Assembly (NCBI GenBank): GCA_028023455.1
Contig: JAQFVV010012398.1
Span: 4,858,682-4,922,681, forward strand
From: Epiperipatus broadwayi
Lineage: Eukaryota; Onychophora; Udeonychophora; Euonychophora; Peripatidae
Length of the DNA: 64,000 nt
Direction: 5' to 3'
Part shown: piece after piece, positions 22,470-34,200 of the stretch
Layout: each line of letters starts with the position of its first letter
Position numbering within the stretch: position 1 is the first letter of the stretch
Notes under the pieces: model-generated
The model's database searches: none
Seen by the model: only the letters and a program-made list of their open reading frames with translations
Told to the model about the DNA's origin: nothing
Program-made: the position numbers and the translations under genes

Positions 22470-22989
22470 ATATATATATATATATGTCAGTATACCCAGA
22501 CAACAGGTATATGAACCCAGCACTTGAAATATACCCAGGCTAGCTCACACTCTTGACCAAGGGAACCAGCACAGTATTACTTAACACATAAAGATATTTA
22601 AAATTTTTAAATTACTGGTGATGCAATTAAAAGAAAAAGAATATAGTCCAATAACATTTACACAAACAATCTTTTATTCACATGAACACATATTTATAAA
22701 TAGATATAATAAACATTAACACAGAACATAAATAAATGAATACACATTACTTGTTAATAATTCACTATCATGAATGTCCATTATTGTTCATTTCATTAAA
22801 GAAATATATTTGTCTAGACAATTTATGGTTCAAAAAATTATATTTACTTAGGTTTTATTATGTTGAGATGACATCATCTTTTCTGCAGTTGACATTTTCT
22901 TTGGTTTTAACTTTTCTGATGCCTGGCTTTTTGGCCTCCAACAATGGATTCTTGACTTTTTCTGAAATTCTGTTTTACAATGTGAGAGA
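22470..22989. other. AT-rich spacer, no gene seen
   Basis: It begins with a short (AT)n. Otherwise no recognisable structure. Confidence 0.4.
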
Positions 22990-23812
22990 GAGATAGTATG
23001 TGGCAGCATTTATGTCACAGTTAAGGCATTGATTTCAGGGGCAAATAGTTAGTGGAGCTGAGGATTGTGGGCATGAAACCCACTCAAATACTCAAACAGT
23101 TTGCTTGCAACACATGTTGCTAGCTTCTGTGACTTTTTGTTTATATTTCCACCACAGCTGAGGATCACATTAACTATACCCTCAATGATGTATGGATCTG
23201 ATGGATTGGAAAATTGGAAACACTGGATGACAACTTTTTCAAACTCTGAAAAGCATTTAAAAAAACTCTGGATAACTAAAACTGGGTAACAATAGACAAC
23301 TGCTCTTTTTATACCTAACCCTCCCATTGCTTTTTTAATCATAACTTTATTCTGGTTTAATTAATTTTTACATTTTATTTATCTGTTCTTTACTAGATTA
23401 ATCTAACATTTTATTGGCCAGGAATCTTTCAAAATTAATTGCATTCTGCTGATGAGATAGTTTATAAAAGTTTTTTTTACTAATTAATTTTATTTAATCT
23501 TTTATATTTATTTGTTTTTAAACATTTATTTCTGTTTCTTTTTTTTCTTTTAATTTATAAAAAGAAGAGAGTGGGGTTTAAATCTTTCCCCACCCTATTC
23601 TTACTAAACAGTTTTATTCTCAAAAATGCTGCAATCTTTCATTTTCTTCAAAATTATATTTTAAAATTTACTTTTAAATATATATTTTTCTCTCATATTT
23701 TCCATCTTTTTTGTAATGTATTAATTTATTTCAACACATGTAATGCAGATATATGTGTGTGTGTTTTATAACATATATCTCACTAGTGTTACATCACACC
23801 CTTCCTCCCCAT
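22990..23812 (-). repeat. probable LTR of a minus-strand Ty3-like element
   Basis: On the minus strand a purine tract AAATGGGGAGGAAGGG (about 23803-23818) is directly followed by TGTGATGTAACACTAGTG, the usual junction of polypurine tract and 3' LTR. A TATA-like GGTATAAAAAGAGC lies near 23305, about 500 bases in. The 97-codon frame at 23049-23342 starts next to it and has no known domain. The 3' end of the LTR is not defined. Confidence 0.45.
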
Positions 23813-24560
23813 TTGAGAGGTAAAATGCATCATTTTGAACCATTTTAGCTCTGACATTTGATTTTAGCTTTTCTATTTTATTTTATTTTTATTATTTATG
23901 TATTTATTATTTTTCTATAAAATAAGTTTCAAATTGCTAGAGCCTGACAAGCCACAGAGGTTGCCTTTCTTATACTGCCCTACTTACCACACCATAATCT
24001 ATGTTGAATACAAATGATTATATATATTGCGATGACCACTATGGACAACATACATCTTTATGGATGTGTATGGGGTGAATTCATGAATGGCAGGACACAT
24101 CTGACCATTTGACTTAGTCAACAAAAGAAAACTTTAATTATTATGATTGTGCTGGGGCTTTATTTACCAGTGAATTGATGGGCCCAGGATTTTGTCCACT
24201 GGGTCCTCATCCTAGAAAATAAGTGATCACTGCAAATGACAGGATACATTGACCATTCAGCTTATGCTAAAACAAGATTTATTTTAACTATGCTGGGAAT
24301 TTTCTTCCAGCAAATGATTTGTCATTTACGCCAGAGTTAATTTCTAGTTTGCACTTTTTATATAATGAGCTGGGAATACCTCTACTAGCATATTTGATGG
24401 GCCCAGGGCTTTCTCTACTGGGTATTCATCCTAAAAATATGGAACTCCATCCCTCCCAATGCCCATTACGGGTCATAGGTTCTCAAAGTAATGGCCTACA
24501 ATTAACACTCCTTCCTCATTCATACACACACCCCAAAACTAAACCAACTGCAACATAATC
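23813..24560 (-). repeat. internal region with imperfect tandem duplication
   Basis: The block around 24060-24205 (GATGGGCCCAGGATTTTGTC and neighbours) is repeated, diverged, around 24230-24440 (GATGGGCCCAGGGCTTTCTC). It lies between the gag relic and the polypurine tract of the minus-strand element, where pol should be. Confidence 0.5.
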
Positions 24561-24780
24561 ACCACTTATATATGAACATTTTGTTTATATTTAGATTTCA
24601 TGAAAGATTACCTTTATTTATTCTTAATATATTTTACAAAATTTTATTTTATTTTATTTATTTCCATCACATATATTGACTCCAAATTCTTATTTTACTT
24701 TTGTTTTATTTACATTTATTCTCATAAATTGTTTTTTGCCTAAAAGTCTATCTAATTACTATAGCTATACTTAACTTTTA

Positions 24781-25340
24781 TCAGGCAGTTTTTTTACATT
24801 TCTTACATACCACTTGGGCCAGGAAATCATGACTTACTTCTAGGCCTGGCCTGGTGTTCCAGATAATTGGTTTCTGGATCATGGCTGGTGTATTGATCAC
24901 CACCCCTCCTTTTAGGGCTATACTATTCTCTATATTTAGTCTTTTCACTCCAATCATTTTTATATGAGCCAAAATTCACAACATTTATATTTTTCTCTCT
25001 TTCTAGGGACCCCTTTCTTGTTTTCATAATTTGGCCTTGTGCTGTCATATGCACTAAATAACTTGGCCATCTGCTCTATTGTTTTTCTTTCAGTCCCAAT
25101 TAACATTTGTTCCACATTATGTGGGAAATTGCACCTTACTATTCAAATGATTTCCTGTTCTGATAGTGGGTTAGCAACCTTAACTTTGCCATGTGATGGC
25201 AGAAAAATGGAGTGAAAGGTTCACCAAGTCACCATTTATCCTGCTGCACTAGGTATCTAATGTTTTCTTGGTATTCTTCGCTTCAGTAGCTTGCTAATCT
25301 TTTTGGGCATTGTTGGTCTGATAATACTGAAAACACTACT
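24781..25340 (-). pseudogene. gag relic of Ty3-like LTR element
   Basis: Reading down from about 25200 on the minus strand, one frame gives N-P-L-S-E-Q-E-I-I, a TGA, then I-V-R, N-V-E-Q-M-L, a T-I-E-Q-M-A-K-L-F block and a basic P-R-K-R-E-K-Y-K-C-C end that stops near 24960. The L-S-E-x-E-I-I...I-V order followed by a basic stretch and a cysteine pair is typical of the end of a retrotransposon capsid just before a zinc knuckle. The open frame 24972-24781 continues with no recognised motif. Together with the downstream LTR and absence of pol, this is an internally deleted copy. Confidence 0.5.
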
Positions 25341-27429
25341 GCTATTGATAATATTACAATATTAATTTACTTTTTAAATTTGCAGGAGGTCATTATATCT
25401 TTTTCCAATATATGTTGAACAACAACATTTGAAATCAACAAAAAATTAAAATGTTTAGTTATTAAAAAAGCAGATTGATATCTATAATACAGTTTCAAAA
25501 AATTAAGAAAACATATTTAGTTTAATAATGTACTTGAAAACCGACTTCTCTTTCAAAAATAAATTTAACCTGTTTTTTTTTTTAATTAACTTTAGAAAGT
25601 TGTATGTACAGTAAGTTTGATACTTGTAAATCAAAATGTAAAAAATTATTATTGATAAATACTGCATATATGATAATAATATATATGAGAGATGATGACC
25701 TAGGCCAGCTGATGAGTGCTGGTTCAGCCTGAAATGCATCTTGGGGGCTTTTTTTTTTATTGTATCATACTCATATGATTTGAAAAGAATATGTGATGAT
25801 GTGGAGGTATTTAAGACATTTATAATATATATATATATTATTTTGAAAAGAAAGTTTCAAAATTAATTATAATTAAAAATAATATATTTTTAAATTAACT
25901 TTAAAAAAATCCATTAGTCTATTTTCTTTTAAACAAAAAGGAAAAAAAAAATTTTATAATTTAAAAGAAGATGAAAATATTTCATTTATACAATTCAATA
26001 TATTTTTACAAGAGTTGGTGATCATTTACTACGTGCATCATTATATATACATTTTTTAAATGCCTAATAGCTATATTCCCTCTTTAAATAAAGAAGTTTG
26101 AATTGGGCTGCAAAATTCAAGCTTTTATTTATTTAAAGGGGAGTGTCGCTGAAATAATATAGCTGAGGGACGTTTAAAATATTTTAGAGATTTTAGCTAA
26201 AGTTATGCACTACTTCTCTTTATATGCGTATTAATTCAGCATTTAACAAGGTAAAAAACAAATTAATTATTATCATTAAATGATATTATAGACAGTAAGA
26301 CTAAAATATCCCCATATATTAAAGAACGCCCCACTAATAATTAAATTTTATAATCAAAATGTTGATTTATAAATACGTCACAACGACAAACAAATCTGTA
26401 GAGTCTTATACATTACATAGTCACAGTGTTATGGTGATATATTTATTTGTATGCTTCTTTCTAATCAGACTAAATATTTGTTTGGAAGGGAAGTATAATT
26501 ACAAACCAACTGCTAGGTTAGAGAATTTTAGAGAGAATATTGCTTTATTATAACCTCTGGTTTATCTTCATACATTTAATATAATATATATTTAACAACC
26601 AATGATCTTATATATATATGCACACACACCCATGTTCAATGATTGCTTCATACTGAAACAAATAAGCATAAAAGATAATTAAAAAAAAACAGATAGTAAT
26701 TTAAAGAACAGAAAGTAAACAAAGCAACACACATCAATTTAGGAGCAAAAAAGCGCCTGAAATATAATATATATGCAACATCGTACGATAGATATAATTT
26801 GTGTAAGAAAGCATATAAAAATCTTGCAAATGTTAATACCCATATTTCCAAATTTTTATTGACTAAAAGGGATCCTCTTCTATTAGCTAAATTATATATA
26901 ATATAATTGTGTGTGTTATGTTCAGGCTGCAGAAAAGAATTTGCTGTTAATTAAAGAAGACCTTTGATTTCTCTTTAAAGTTTTAAAAAAACTGAGCAGG
27001 CAAATTCCCAAGATCCACTCCATATATTCTTGTCATTGTAAGTGATCTTATTACATAATTATTTATTTAGTCTATAAACATGGATGGACTGCTCATCAAG
27101 ATGTATCAACCAGCACAGTGAGTTTATTGGGGTGTTTAATCTGAGTTTGAAATTAAGAAATACCATAGTCTTTTTTTCCGTTGTCTAACAGTTCTTAATT
27201 AAAATAACAGTTATGTTTTTTCGATTACAAAATGAATATGTGCATGAATGAGCTTTTTTTTAAATATATATATTTACAATCATGGTATATAAAACTCAAT
27301 TATAACCCCCATTCGTAGAAGGCTATTAATTACCAGCTAAGGCAGCAATTGATAATTGTCAGTAGACAGTGCTAAGAATCCAGTGATTGTGGAACCAGGC
27401 TGCCATTCAATAACAAACTTTTATAGGTA
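25341..27429. other. AT-rich region, no gene seen
   Basis: About 2 kb with several short open frames (for example 25503-25739, 26359-26553, 26648-26851). None shows a domain, conserved motif or codon pattern. Contains (AT)n runs near 25825 and 26610. Confidence 0.4.
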
Positions 27430-30400
27430 CTTACAGCTACAGATCACTTTCAAGTGAAGGAAGATTGCACAAATTGGAAGAACTGTGTAATATAAAATGG
27501 GATGCAATTGAACTTTAAATGAAGTTAGAAGAAAGTGGATATGTACTTTACTACCAAGGTACAATATTGGAAGTGCAAATGGAGTAAGATTTAGTGTAAA
27601 TAAAAAACGAAAGATAAACATTGTGGAGATCAATGGTATATCAAACATAGTAGCATCAAATGAAGATAATTCAGGTTTATGTTTCAATGCTGAATATGAT
27701 GAAGATATAGAGGATTTTTATATTGATGTACAAAAGGCTTTTGATTGACCAAATAACATTTTGAAATTGTCATGGAAGATTTTAATGCTAGAACTAATAA
27801 ATGACTGAAAGATGAAAATGCTGTGAATAAATTTGGTTATAATAATAGAAATGAAAAAGGACACAGACTTGTGGAGCTTTCAGAAAAAGAAAAACTGTTT
27901 ATTATAAATTTTTTCTTTAAGAAAAATGTTACATAGAAATGGAAAATAGAAGCATATAAATAGAGTTGTAGCAGAATTGGATTATATTTTGACTATTAGA
28001 AAATATGTATTTCAAGGTTGTAATCTTCTTAATAGAGTCAACACAGGAATGATCATTGATTAGTGAAAAGTAAATACATGTTAATGCAAAACTAGACAAA
28101 TTATTAAGAAAAACAGTATTTATAGTTAATATTTCTAACCATTAGAAATGTTCCAATAAATTTAAATTACAACTTGCAAATTGTTTAAAATATTAACAGT
28201 TTTTAAAGATGGTTTGTCTGATGCACAATTAAGAACTGAAAGAAAATTAGCTTGCACAAAAAAAGCAGAAATTTATTAGTAAATTTTCTATTAAAATGAC
28301 AATATATAAGAAAAAGAAGGAATATGAAAAAATATAAAAATGATCCATTAAGTGAACAGAATACTAGAATTTTATAAAATAGTACAAAAGAGAATTAAAA
28401 AGATATATGAAAATACAATAATTGTGAATTAACAAGTCTCTAAACTATAAAACATCATGGTATTAAAACATTTCTATTATAAGAACAAAATATGTATCTA
28501 TTATTTAAATGAAAGATGTCATCATGAAATATGCTGAAAAGTTCTATAAAGGACCACATAGCAATAAAAAATAAAAAACAAAGTATTCCTTGATTTTACA
28601 GAGGCAAAACTCTCCATACAGTAGCACCACTCAGTGAAAGCCAGGGTAATCAAAGGATGCAGGAAGGTTAATGTATAAAATCCCTATCTAGTGCCTACTC
28701 ATCTAATATCCCCAGACTAATTTTCAGCTTGTGGTTTCATCCATGAGAAAACCTTGGAACTGAAAGCATGATCTTAGGATCCTAAGATCTAGGTGCCATA
28801 CTCTCAGATCCAAGGTTCCTCACTGATGGAAGCCACAAGCTGGAAACTAGTCTGGGGATATTGGATGAGTAAGCACTAGATAGGGATTTTATGCACTAAC
28901 CTTCCTGCATCCATTAATTACTCTGTCTTGCACTGAGTGATGCTACTGTATAGAGAGTTTCGCCTATGTGAAAAACAGCTTGTGTAAGCATAAAGAGTGT
29001 GATCATGTGATGTTTAATGTTTTATTTCTTGATTTATTACATCTTGTGAATTGTGTAGCATTTAAATGAAGAAGTGAGACATGCAATTAAATCTATGAAG
29101 AAAACACAATCTCAGGTAATGATGGAGTTATAATTGAGATCTTAAAAAAAGTAGGTGAAAATATAGAAAAACTGTTGGAAAAATTGTATATATATTATTC
29201 AAATGATAAAGATGTACCAGATGATTGGAAGAATGCAGTAACATTATTGATATTTAAGAAAGGTGGTAATTAAGATAATAGAATACTGATATTTAAAAAA
29301 AAAAGATAACAAAGATATTAGAAATTGCAGATTTATCAGTCTTTCATCAGTTTTAAATTTTTTTTTACCAAGATTATTGCAACAAATCTAAGGGAACTTT
29401 GAGTTTTAATTAGCCAAATGAACAAACTAGATTTAAAAATGGTCTTAATACAGTGGGTCATATTGCAGTATTGAGATAATTTACAGAAAAAATAATAAAT
29501 ATGAGTTGTCATTATCTTTGGATTTGTAGATTATGAAAAGGCATTTGTTTCTATAAGTATAACTACAATGATTAAAGCATTGGATCATCATGATATAGAT
29601 TCATGATATTGTCATATTCTAGAAAAAATATTTATAAAAATGCAACAGCAATGATTAAATTACATAGTGATACTAAGAAAATAACATTGAGAAGAGTATA
29701 TAACAAGGTGATCTATCTTTTCAAAATCCTTTACAGCAGTTTTTCAGAAAGTATTTTATAGATTAAAATGTGAAGCTAAAAGAATAAAAGTAAATGGAAA
29801 TTATTTAATTCATGTAGATTTTGCAGTTCATGTGGTTGTTGTTACAAATAATGCTTCAGAGCTTCAGGTAACATCCCAAGAATTGTCAAATGAAAGTAAA
29901 ACAATAGGACTAGAGATAAATGCTAAAAGAATTAAAGGAATATTCAATGGATTTTCCAAAAGAAGAAAATAAATGATGAATTAAAAAAGTTAACAATTAC
30001 AAATACCTTGGTTAGATTATTAATGCAGATGGAAAGCATAATGGATAAAATTAATCACAGAGTTAAACTTAGTTGAAATGTTTTTGATAGAAATAACTTC
30101 ATATTAAAATATATCTATGTGTTTGACAAGGAAAGTTTTAAATAAATGTATTCTTTTAGTTTTTACTTATAGATCTGAGACATGAATATGCAACAGAAGA
30201 CAATATAGTGCATTCTGGTCATTGAATGAAGTAAGGAGAGATATATGTTAAAAATAACAAGAAAGGATTGAAAATAAAATATACTGATGAGAGAACAAAT
30301 AGATGTTACTGATACCATTAAAAAAATTAAGAAACTAATGTGGAATTGGGCTGGACATATTGCTAGAAGAGATGATAGTAGATAGATGGTTAAAATCTTA

Positions 30401-30560
30401 AATTAGATTCTAAGAAGTTGTAAAAGACTTAGAAAGAAATCACACGTGAGATGGCAAAATAAGAATGTGATGGTGTAATGTAGAGAAGAGCCTAGAGATT
30501 GGAAAAAGTGAGTTAAACTTGAAGAAACCATCCTGCAGTAGATTGATAATAGTTGAAAAT
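27430..30560 (+). pseudogene. RTE-like LINE, copy A (long, heavily decayed)
   Basis: Collinear but frame-broken. The endonuclease start is near 27465 (R-L-H-K-L-E-E-L), the catalytic D-F-N-A-R is at about 27778-27792, then K-F-G-Y, R-L-V-E-L and D-Y-I-L-near blocks. The reverse transcriptase follows from about 29050 (E-V-R-H-A-I-K-S-M, then W-K-N-A-V) to a D-F-A-V-box remnant near 29818. The C-terminal part (W-N-W-A-G-H-I-A-R-R near 30340) ends at 30560. No open frame exceeds 80 codons. A foldback element interrupts it at 28597-29027. The fullest plus-strand copy of the family. Confidence 0.8.
28589..29035 (+). mobile_element. foldback element FB, copy 1 (in RTE-like copy A)
   Basis: A 431-base element (28597-29027) flanked by CTTGATTT at 28589-28596 and 29028-29035, an 8-bp duplication. 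The left arm starts AGGCAAAACTCTCCATACAG, and the right arm ends with its complement near 28968, followed by a ~60-base tail ending GATCATGTGATGTTTAATG that has no counterpart on the left. The centre includes a perfect 20-bp palindrome, 28770-28789. No coding. Relatives are at 39962-40171, 40255-40720 and 63045-63440. It is probably a non-autonomous DNA transposon; an 8-bp duplication would fit hAT. Confidence 0.75.
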
Positions 30561-30589
30561 GATCATGATGATATTGTATTTAAATTGAG

Positions 30590-31720
30590 TACAGTGAAGC
30601 CATGTTATATACTATATCAATATAGTAAACTTCAGTTATGTATTATCTAGAAAAAAAATGCATATAAAGAAATAATATAAACATTGAAATTTAGAAATTC
30701 ATTAAATTTTGTGAATGTCAGTACAACAATAGCCTTTTTGTTTTTCACTAAATATAATGCTTTAATCTCAGATATGTATTTATTTAATTATGTTTTCTTC
30801 ACAATTTAATTACAATTCACTACCATGATTGTATAATTGTAAGCCATGTAAATAAAATAAAAATGTAAATAAAGAAAAAAAAATATTAAAATTCATAAAC
30901 TTATTTTTTTTTTGATTTGGTAGCAATCTTTTTTTTATATCTCAAAATGATGCATATAATCATATTTAAAAACAAAATATTAAAATTCATAAATTTATTA
31001 AATTTTACAATACAGCAGTAATCAATTTTCTGCCTCACAATGCTGTATGGGATTATACTTATTATTTATTTGGTATTTGTCAAAAGCATTATTTTATTAT
31101 TCTTTTAAAATTTAATTTACAATATTTTGAATAATAAAATGTTTTCTAAGTGTAATGCTAAAAGTTTAATAAAATTTAAGAACATTCGTAAAGTTGATAC
31201 AGACTTAAAACATCAGAATGATTAGATAGGGAATGGTTCCTGATAGCAAGATAGTTATTACATTTCTGTGGCAGAAAAGTCATTGAAGAAATATAATATT
31301 GTATAGAACATATTTAATTGAAATTAAAATCAAATGTATTTAAAAAATAAAAACATGATTCAGTAAGTTTTTTATTTTCTTATTTTGTGAGTTAATGTGA
31401 ATGAGTAAGCACTTACATTATAAATATGTATGTAAATGCATCCCTTCAATTTACTATTAATAACTAACTACATTATTATTTTTCTTTATACTACAATTTT
31501 AATTTATATATGCATTCTATTTATATATAAAAAAGCATCTGTATTATTTATGTGTATATAGAAAAGTATTGTACACTTGTACCTCAATAAACAATATGTA
31601 TTTTATTATAATCAAAGTCTATTAACAAAATATGAGCCACTATATACAATATACATAAGGATGGTTTAGAGCAAAATATAGACACTTAGGAGATTTACAT
31701 TCTTTCTTACATATATTAGT
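30590..31720 (+). repeat. unclassified repeat X, copy 1
   Basis: It starts TACAGTGAAGCCATGTTATA just after RTE-like copy A and aligns discontinuously with 32625-33503. Shared landmarks are ATTTATTATAATCAAAGT near the end, a TAATAAAATGTTTTCTAAG block and a GAGCAAAATATAG block. No coding, no clear terminal repeat. Confidence 0.55.
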
Positions 31721-32439
31721 TAATATACTTTTCAATTTATTACTATATATGTATATTTATGTACAGAATATTAGTGTTTCTTTTGCCCTTAAATAGATGC
31801 ATGTTGCATTATTTATCTTTCTTATCATTAAATTGTTAGCCCTGTGGAATATTGATATATTATCAAATGTTTTTATTTTATTTTATTACACATATTTGAA
31901 TACTTAGCAAAAATAATGTTTTCAGCTGTATTGTTAATTTTAGTTTTACTTTATTATATAATTATTAAGTTTTTCCTGTATCTTTTCTATAAAGCATTTT
32001 GATTCTTTTATATTGAAAAACATATATTATATTTAAGGAATATTAAAACATTTAAAATAAATATAGCTTTTATCTTTTTATATGTGCTATGTTGGTTACT
32101 TGTTGAGATATATGTATTTATAATGATTTTTGTTAGGCAAATATATTATTTAATTCTAACAAAATCTGAAAGAAGCACTGATAGGCTCTATTTCTTATGT
32201 AAGCCTGATTAAAAATGTTGCCATCAAAGTATCCATGTGGCAACTAAATAAAAGTTATATATATATAAAGTAAATTAAAATATATAATTCATGGCAATTA
32301 CATTTTTCTGAGTTTTTTCTTTCAAAATTATAAGAATGCATTTTGTATTTAAATGTCTTCAGTTTGTCTTTGTCTCTGTTGTCAAAATATTTTACTATAA
32401 AGTATATTGGAAGTATAAATATTATTTAATTAATTATAA
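31721..32439. other. AT-rich spacer, no gene seen
   Basis: Nothing recognised. Confidence 0.4.
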
Positions 32440-33650
32440 GCAAAAAATAATGGTAAACAGCAATGCTAAATGATATATTAGAAAGAATGGAAAGATTAGT
32501 CATTCATCTTAATGGAAAATGTCAAATATAAATAATTCAGGATTATGTCCAATGAAATTGTCATTCTGATGAAGACGTAAAAGATTTTGGTTTAGATGCA
32601 CCAAAGCTTTTTGGTCATACAGTGAAGTCACAATATACACTATCAGTCAATATATACTATCCAAAAAATATATAAATAAACAAAAAATAAAAACATTGAA
32701 ATTCATCTATGGCATCAGTCATTTCTTCATTTTGGAGCAGCATTTAACATCATGTTTATAAATGTTTCTTCAGCTTTTATTGAATGTATATACATTTTAT
32801 TCTTCATTTTACTATTCTTTCTGAATTTGTTTATAGATTATTTTGCATAATAGAATATTTTCTAAGCTAAGCCCTAAAGGTTTTATGAAATTTAATATAT
32901 AAAGTTTTTTTTTTTTCAAGCAACAAAATAAAAATTATTGACTTAGGCAGGAAAAAAACCCTGCAAATTATATTTTTATTGTGCCAGAAAGCTTAGAATT
33001 TGAAGAGTTTAAATGAGAATCTGAAATGAGTAACAGGAAGTAAGGGAGATATTTAGATTCTGAAATTGATACAAATTTAAAAATATATAAAAATAAAAAA
33101 CTAAAGATTCTACAATAAAATTGCTATTTCATTTCCATAGGGCAAAAAAAAAATATTAAAGACAAAGGATACTAACCAAGGTATTTACTGTTTATTTTAT
33201 TTTTAAAAAATAAAGAAACACTATATTAAGTTTGCTGTTGTTTTTATTTTTTGAGAATGTGAGTGAACACATTTTTCTGAATAATGTGATCTCTCAATTT
33301 ATTATTAATAACTATATATTTTTTCATTTTGTTTATAGAATATAAAAGTGTCTGTGTTAGGTATATGACATGGTGAAAAGGACTATTCATGTGCATCCAG
33401 TAAACATTCCATTTATTATAATCAAAGTTTATCAACAAATTTTGAATTATTAGTGAAGAAGCTTGAAACAAAATATAGTGGATATTACACTTTCGCACTA
33501 TTATCCAACATTTTAAAATTTTCATAAAAGATTTTAATATTAGAACTGGAAAATGACGCAATGGGTATCTTTGAAAATGGAGATAGAATTGAGAAAAGAT
33601 AAAGGCTTGTGAAATTTGCAGAAAAAAATTATATTATGCATTCTTTTTAG
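32440..33650 (+). pseudogene. RTE-like LINE, copy G, split by repeat X
   Basis: 32440-32624 matches the endonuclease region of copy A (the GATTATGTCCAATG and GATGAAGACGTAAAAGATTT blocks). The match resumes at 33504 with CCAACATTTTAAAATTTTC and the D-F-N box (33529-33540), then A-E-K. The missing middle is replaced by ~880 bases of repeat X. Expected joined order fits a clean insertion. Confidence 0.6.
32625..33503 (+). repeat. unclassified repeat X, copy 2 (inserted in RTE-like copy G)
   Basis: Begins ACAGTGAAGTCACAATATAC and ends near CACTATTATCC. It shares ordered blocks with copy 1 at 30590-31720, with deletions. Because it separates two adjacent pieces of an endonuclease domain, it must have moved as a unit or arrived by rearrangement. 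The 105-codon minus frame at 33244-33561 spans the junction and is not a gene. Confidence 0.55.
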
Positions 33651-34200
33651 AGAAGATAGCGTTGAAAAGTTTTTACAAAAAGTTAAAAAGGTTAAAGTAA
33701 AAGTTCGCGTTTGTTTTAAACGTAGATTTAAAATAAAAAGAAAGCGTAGGAAAAAATATTCTCGGTTAGGAAAAATACGGCAGAGATCTGTGAAGCTTAA
33801 AGGTTTTCTTATTTACAAGGCAGAAAATAAAACGGAAAGAGAAAGAGATAAAATAGATTATAATTGAGAGATAGAAGTGAGAATATGGAGTATCGTTTAG
33901 TAGAAAGAAAGAAAGTACCGCCAGACAAAAATTAAAAATATGTAATCTGACGGATTCGCCGGTTTGACCTAGTATATAACGACCATGGACTTGGAATAAT
34001 GGAAAATGTTTAACAAAGTTTAATGAAATAAATGTAAAAATGAGTATCAAGTTAGTTTGAATAATTAAAAATGATTAAAGTTAGTCTTAGTAAAATAAAA
34101 TAATAATCTTAGAGTTTAAAATGTCAAAGCATCTATAAAACAATTTATGTCAAAATCCTCGATTATGTCTTATCGATTATATTGATATCCCAGCTCATAA
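33651..34200. other. spacer with a short, very basic open frame
   Basis: An open frame 33616-33867 (plus) is rich in K and R (C-F-K-R-R-F-K-I-K-R-K-R-R-K-K). It has no recognised domain and begins in the RTE-like relic. I do not call it a gene. The rest is AT-rich. Confidence 0.3.

Noticed and set aside
33244-33561. 105-codon minus-strand frame
   Set aside because: Spans the junction between repeat X and the RTE-like relic, so it is a chance frame.
33616-33867. Very basic 83-codon protein
   Set aside because: Begins inside an RTE-like relic; K/R richness follows from A-rich DNA; no motif.
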